A stretch of DNA of 36,477 nucleotides from a bacterium 1xD42-67. Lineage in GTDB: Bacteria; Bacillota; Clostridia; Oscillospirales; Oscillospiraceae. The notes under the pieces were generated by a model, which searched no databases, was not told the DNA's origin, and saw only the letters and a list, made by a program, of their open reading frames with translations. Both the position numbers and the translations under genes were made by a program. Position 1 is the first letter of the stretch. Each line of letters begins with the position of its first letter. Shown one piece after another: positions 33,085 through 36,477 of this stretch. The stretch spans positions 1 to 36,477 of the forward strand of contig RAYO01000040.1 of assembly GCA_003612335.1 (NCBI GenBank), written 5' to 3'.

Positions 33085-34431
33085 TTACACCAGGCCGTAG
33101 GCCAGCATGGAGTCGGCCACCTTCAAGAACCCGGCGATGTTGGCTCCGGCCACCAGGTCGCCCGCCATACCGAACCGTTCTGCGGCCTGAGCGGCGTTGT
33201 GATACAGGTCGGTCATGATGGTCTTGAGCCGGTCGTCCACCTCCTGGAAGGTCCAGGAGAAGCGCATGGAGTTCTGGCTCATCTCCAGAGCGGATACCGC
33301 CACACCGCCGGCGTTCGCGGCCTTGGAGGGGGCGAAGAGCACGCCGGCCTCCTGAAGGGCGTCCATAGCGTCGGGGGTGGAGGGCATGTTGGCCCCCTCG
33401 ACCACGGCGAAGCAGCCATTCTTTATCAGGGCTTTGGCGCCCTCCAGGGGCAGCTCGTTCTGGGTGGCGCAGGGCAGGGCGATGTCACAGGGGACGTTCC
33501 AGATATCGACGCAGCCCTCGTGGTACTCCGCGCCCGGCCTGCGGGCGGCGTACTCCTTAATGCGGGCCCGCTCCACCTCCTTGATCTGCTTCATCAGGTC
33601 CAGATCGATGCCGTCCTTGTCGTAGATATAGCCGTTGGAGTCGGACATGGCCACCACCTTGCCGCCCAGCTGGGTGGCCTTGTCACAGGCGTAGATGGCC
33701 ACATTGCCCGAGCCGGACACCACCACGGTGGAGCCTTCGAAGCTCTTGTCGTTGTCCTTGAGGAGGCAGTCGGCCAGATAGCACAGGCCGTAGCCAGTGG
33801 CCTCCTTCCGGGCCAGGGAGCCGCCGTAGGTGAGGCCCTTTCCGGTGAGCACGCCGGTGAACTCGTTGCGCAGCCGCTTGTACTGGCCGAAGAGATAGCC
33901 GATCTCCCGGGCGCCCACGCCGATATCGCCGGCGGGCACGTCGGTGTCGGGGCCGATATATTTGAACAGCTCGTTCATAAAGGACTGGCAGAAGCGCATG
34001 ACCTCGGCCTCGGACTTGCCCTTGGGGTCGAAGTCGGAGCCGCCCTTGCCGCCGCCGATGGGCAGGCCGGTGAGGCTGTTTTTGAAGGTCTGCTCAAAGC
34101 CCAAAAACTTGATGATGCTCTCGTTCACCGAGGGGTGGAAGCGCAGGCCCCCCTTGTAGGGGCCGATGGCGCTGTTGAACTGGATACGGTAGCCCCGGTT
34201 GACGTGGATCTCCCCCTTGTCGTCCTCCCAGGGTACCCGGAATTTGATGGTGCGCTCAGGCTCCACCAGACAGTCCATGACGCCCTCTTTGATCAGTTCA
34301 GGACGGGCGTTCGCCACAGGAGCCAGAGAGGTGAGCACCTCCCGCACAGCCTGGTGGAACTCCTTTTCGCCGGGATCGCGCTGGATGACCCGTTCCATCA
34401 GCCTGTTCAGATATTCGTTTTGAATGCTCAT
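33085..34431 (-). CDS. gdhA: Glutamate dehydrogenase (hexameric, small-subunit type)
   Basis: A 448-residue enzyme interconverting glutamate and 2-oxoglutarate plus ammonia with NAD(P)H. All signature motifs are intact: GPYKGGLRFHPSVNES, EQTFKNSLTGLPIGGGKGGS with the catalytic lysine, PAGDIGVGAREIGYLFGQY, EATGYG in the dinucleotide site, the Rossmann turn SGSGNVA, and KAANAGGVAVSALEMSQNS. Two adjacent ATGs are available (34434 and 34431); 34431 has the better distance (7) from GGAGG. Coenzyme preference cannot be fixed by eye. It is the first gene of a two-gene unit; the variant paralog begins 12 bases after its stop. Confidence 0.95.
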   Translation of the reverse strand: MSIQNEYLNRLMERVIQRDPGEKEFHQAVREVLTSLAPVANARPELIKEGVMDCLVEPERTIKFRVPWEDDKGEIHVNRGYRIQFNSAIGPYKGGLRFHPSVNESIIKFLGFEQTFKNSLTGLPIGGGKGGSDFDPKGKSEAEVMRFCQSFMNELFKYIGPDTDVPAGDIGVGAREIGYLFGQYKRLRNEFTGVLTGKGLTYGGSLARKEATGYGLCYLADCLLKDNDKSFEGSTVVVSGSGNVAIYACDKATQLGGKVVAMSDSNGYIYDKDGIDLDLMKQIKEVERARIKEYAARRPGAEYHEGCVDIWNVPCDIALPCATQNELPLEGAKALIKNGCFAVVEGANMPSTPDAMDALQEAGVLFAPSKAANAGGVAVSALEMSQNSMRFSWTFQEVDDRLKTIMTDLYHNAAQAAERFGMAGDLVAGANIAGFLKVADSMLAYGLV

Positions 34432-34498
34432 CATGATTCCTCCCGAAAGTTATTTTGTCGAAACTTGCTCTCTCCCGCTCCTTTTCTGGAGCACCTCC

Positions 34499-34527
34499 AC
34501 CTTACCACGAATATTTTTGCAGGTCAA
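34499..34527 (-). promoter_or_regulatory. Possible promoter of the gdh pair
   Basis: Minus strand TTGACC (34522-34527), 17-base spacer, TAAGGT (34499-34504); the -10 is poor. A small hairpin TGGAG-GTG-CTCCA follows directly downstream in the leader. The AT-rich stretch just upstream could contain an alternative. Confidence 0.35.
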
Positions 34528-34633
34528 TATTTATCTTCTTGCATATCGTAAGTTTGTTCAATACACTAAAGCACTAGTATGTCAGACAGATATTTTCGTG
34601 ATCATGCCCTACATATTTTCCGGTATCTCCCAG

Positions 34634-34714
34634 GACAGCCGCAGGGCCGCCAGTTTCCCGGCGGACCTGCGGCTGTCTATCCTCTGTCATATGGACGGCC
34701 TGCACAGGCCGTCC
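34634..34714. repeat. Two GC-rich inverted repeats downstream of the right-edge gene
   Basis: GGACGGCCTG-CA-CAGGCCGTCC (34693-34714) is a nearly loopless perfect palindrome 10 bases beyond the stop of the right-edge membrane protein gene. GACAGCCGCAGG with CCTGCGGCTGTC (about 34634-34678) is a second, longer-range pair. Neither has a T-run. They probably mark the 3' end of that transcript. Confidence 0.5.
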
Positions 34715-34723
34715 GGCACCTCC

Positions 34724-36477
34724 TCAGCGGTGGTGTCCCCATGTCTCGGGCCCCCAGGGATACTGGACCATCACTGTCCCCAGGCCCTTCTTCCGATCCC
34801 GGATCAGCCGGTCCTCCAACTGCTCCTCGGTCCCGCCCGATCCCCAGAATCCGCCCGGCACACAGTAGATGGTAGAGACCCGGTCCTTCTCCACGCTGAT
34901 GTAATACTCCATCCCCGTCCTGCCCTCTCCGTCCAGCCCGAGGACGCGGCAGCACTCCATCCCTTTCAGCTCTGCCATCCCGCCGTCAGCCAGGGTATAG
35001 CGCTCTGTGGTATCAAAGTCCGTAAAGTCCCGGTCCAGCTCACACTCCCGGATGACCTGAGCACAGTAGGCGTGGGCAAACTCCTCCTCATAGAGCGCTC
35101 GGGCCGCCTCCGCATCGAAGCGCCCCTCAGAGGACGAGTGTTCCTGGAGGATCAGCCGGCCCTCCTCCAGCTCTCCGCTGCACAGGACCACCTTGAAATC
35201 AGGGGGCTGGAGCTGATACCAATCCGCCTGAGACAGCTCCTCCAGGAGAGCTCCCAGCTCGGTGATGGTCTCTCCCGCTCCGTAGAAGGGGAGCTGGATC
35301 AGATAGATGCCCGCAGTGTCCCAGGATTCCAGATCCCGATCCATCTGGTCCACCCGCTCCGATCCCCGCTCCTTCGCGAACTCCTCCAGGGCCCAGAGGA
35401 CCATCATATTGGAGTAATTGGTCGTGTAGCCCCGTTTCCCCGTTCCCAGGTCCCGCTCCCCGTCCGGACCGGCCAGGAACATCTTCCCTGGATCGTCCGC
35501 AGGGGCGAACACATTGCTGAATCGGTGATTCGAGAGATCTCCATCGTAGTAGGAATGGAACTCCCGGCCAAAGTCCTCCTCCATGTAGATACAGATCTGC
35601 TGTCGGGGATCGGCCTCATCGGACGCCGGCGCCCGGGATCCGCCGGTCCCATCCTTCTGCGGTCCAGATGTGAAGATCATCACCGCCCCTACCGCCAGAC
35701 ACAGGACCGTGGCCACCAGACCGATGTCGATCTTCTGCTTCCCTTTCAATACCTTGGGCCCGCGCCTGGTCCATCCTCGCTTCAAGCCCTGGAACGCTAA
35801 GATGCCCAGGATCACGAAGATCGGGAACAGAGGAGAGATCAAGATCGTAACACCGGCTGCCAGGAAGAGCAGACCGATCAGGGCCCCCCGCAGGATATCC
35901 CGGTGCGCTCTGCGCTTTTGTTCCCCCTCCGCCTTCCAGGCGGGCTGGAGCATCTGATACATCGTGCGCAGCTCCGGCTGAGATACGCCCTTATCGAAGC
36001 CATACGCCAGGAAGAGGGCCAGTCTGGCCTCCTGGGACAGGTCCGGATGGCCGCTGATGAAGTCCTCCAACCCGAAGATCAGATCCAGTCCGCTCTTCAT
36101 CTGCTGGAAGAGAGGGCTCTGGAAGAACTTCCGCCACGCCTCCCCCTCCGCCTGGGCGCTGTACATCATCTCCGCCGTGTGGAGGATGGCCTCGGTGCTC
36201 TGCCATCTGACCTGCTCCCGGTCGAACCGGTCCCGCCGCTCCTCCTCATAGGCCCGCCGGTGCTCCTGACGGACCTGCCGTTCCCGTTCTCTGGCCCGTT
36301 CTTGGGCCCGCCGCCGCTCTTCGCCCCGGCGGCGGCGGGCCTCTGCCCGCTCCGCCTCGCCCTCTGCGAAGAGACGGTCAAAATCAAAATCCCGATCCTC
36401 CTCCCTTCGGGAAGAAGGATGGGGCGGTTCCTCCTCCTGCAGGAGCTCGTCGAAGTCGAAGTCCTGCTCCTCTTCCC
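34724..36477 (-). CDS. Large membrane protein of unknown function, 5' end outside the window
   Basis: The frame is open from the right edge to TGA at 34724, so at least 583 residues are encoded and the start is missing. The visible N-terminal part is acidic/aromatic with a tandem motif (QDFDFDELL and later RDFDFDRLF). A very basic, arginine/glutamate-rich probable coiled coil (ERARERERQVRQEHRRAYEE) follows. After a helical region (YSAQAEGEAWRKFFQSP) come two hydrophobic segments (GALIGLLFLAAGVTILISPL with FPIFVILGILAF, and IGLVATVLCLAVGAVMIFTS). The C-terminal domain is about 300 residues and probably extracytoplasmic (YTTNYSNMMVLWALEEFAKE, YYISVEKDRVSTIYCVPGGF). An internal ATG at 36169 has no ribosome binding site and is not the start. 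I do not recognise the family. Confidence 0.75.
   Translation of the reverse strand, partial: EEEQDFDFDELLQEEEPPHPSSRREEDRDFDFDRLFAEGEAERAEARRRRGEERRRAQERARERERQVRQEHRRAYEEERRDRFDREQVRWQSTEAILHTAEMMYSAQAEGEAWRKFFQSPLFQQMKSGLDLIFGLEDFISGHPDLSQEARLALFLAYGFDKGVSQPELRTMYQMLQPAWKAEGEQKRRAHRDILRGALIGLLFLAAGVTILISPLFPIFVILGILAFQGLKRGWTRRGPKVLKGKQKIDIGLVATVLCLAVGAVMIFTSGPQKDGTGGSRAPASDEADPRQQICIYMEEDFGREFHSYYDGDLSNHRFSNVFAPADDPGKMFLAGPDGERDLGTGKRGYTTNYSNMMVLWALEEFAKERGSERVDQMDRDLESWDTAGIYLIQLPFYGAGETITELGALLEELSQADWYQLQPPDFKVVLCSGELEEGRLILQEHSSSEGRFDAEAARALYEEEFAHAYCAQVIRECELDRDFTDFDTTERYTLADGGMAELKGMECCRVLGLDGEGRTGMEYYISVEKDRVSTIYCVPGGFWGSGGTEEQLEDRLIRDRKKGLGTVMVQYPWGPETWGHHR

Noticed and set aside
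32788..34551. A 587-codon open frame on the plus strand
   Set aside because: Antisense to both glutamate dehydrogenase genes and begins inside one of them; no ribosome binding site.

Overview
The window looks like a chromosomal segment from a fairly GC-rich, spore-forming, anaerobic gut Firmicute of the Oscillospiraceae type (Flavonifractor/Oscillibacter-like). This is inferred from gene content: a YlbJ-like sporulation membrane protein, a SpoIVFA/SpoIVFB-like pair, DUF6514, the linked radical-SAM pair TIGR03960/TIGR03936, a Na+-translocating decarboxylase beta subunit, class A RNase P RNA, and strong sigma-A promoters with AGGAGG-type ribosome binding sites. No plasmid, phage or CRISPR signature was seen.

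Layout. 1-4777 is a leftward block: TSUP permease, a flavodoxin-fold reductase broken by one in-frame stop, the AAA+ protein RarA, a YgjP-like metallopeptidase and a DUF2804 protein. 4948-6953 runs rightward: YlbJ-like protein, a small zinc-ribbon protein, a geneless stretch with two related GTAAAGG hairpins, and DUF6514. 6985-8520 is a leftward unit of decarboxylase beta subunit plus a 40-residue gamma-like membrane peptide, behind a sigma-A promoter and a leader that reads as a yybP-ykoY (Mn2+) riboswitch with an intrinsic terminator. 8521-13528 is a leftward train: M23 and M50 peptidases (spoIVFAB-like), TIGR03960, TIGR03936, a 57-residue basic peptide, DUF4177 and an FlK-like thioesterase.

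13597-13960 holds tRNA-Pro(CGG) and three strong hairpins, then a geneless stretch. Next come a chemotaxis receptor with a small upstream gene, an XRE regulator with a palindrome at its promoter, glutamyl-tRNA synthetase, and two unrecognised rightward genes separated by a REP/MITE-like palindrome. RNase P RNA (21273-21688) follows with its own promoter and terminator. After it are a coiled-coil protein, IMP dehydrogenase, a three-gene SUKH/immunity-like cluster, an acyl-ACP thioesterase coupled to a zinc-ribbon protein, a SHOCT-domain protein, glycerol kinase, and a YwrD-like gamma-glutamyltransferase. Two tandem hexameric glutamate dehydrogenases come next, and a large membrane protein runs off the right edge.

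Most notable: (1) the downstream glutamate dehydrogenase keeps the fold and most signature residues, but the catalytic lysine position is serine (GGASGG instead of GG[AG]KGG) and two further signature motifs are altered, next to an intact copy; (2) a Mn2+-type riboswitch appears to control a Na+-pump beta/gamma gene pair. Two small genes (40 and 57 residues) are also described that a 60-residue cutoff would miss. All calls come from reading the sequence; no database search was run.
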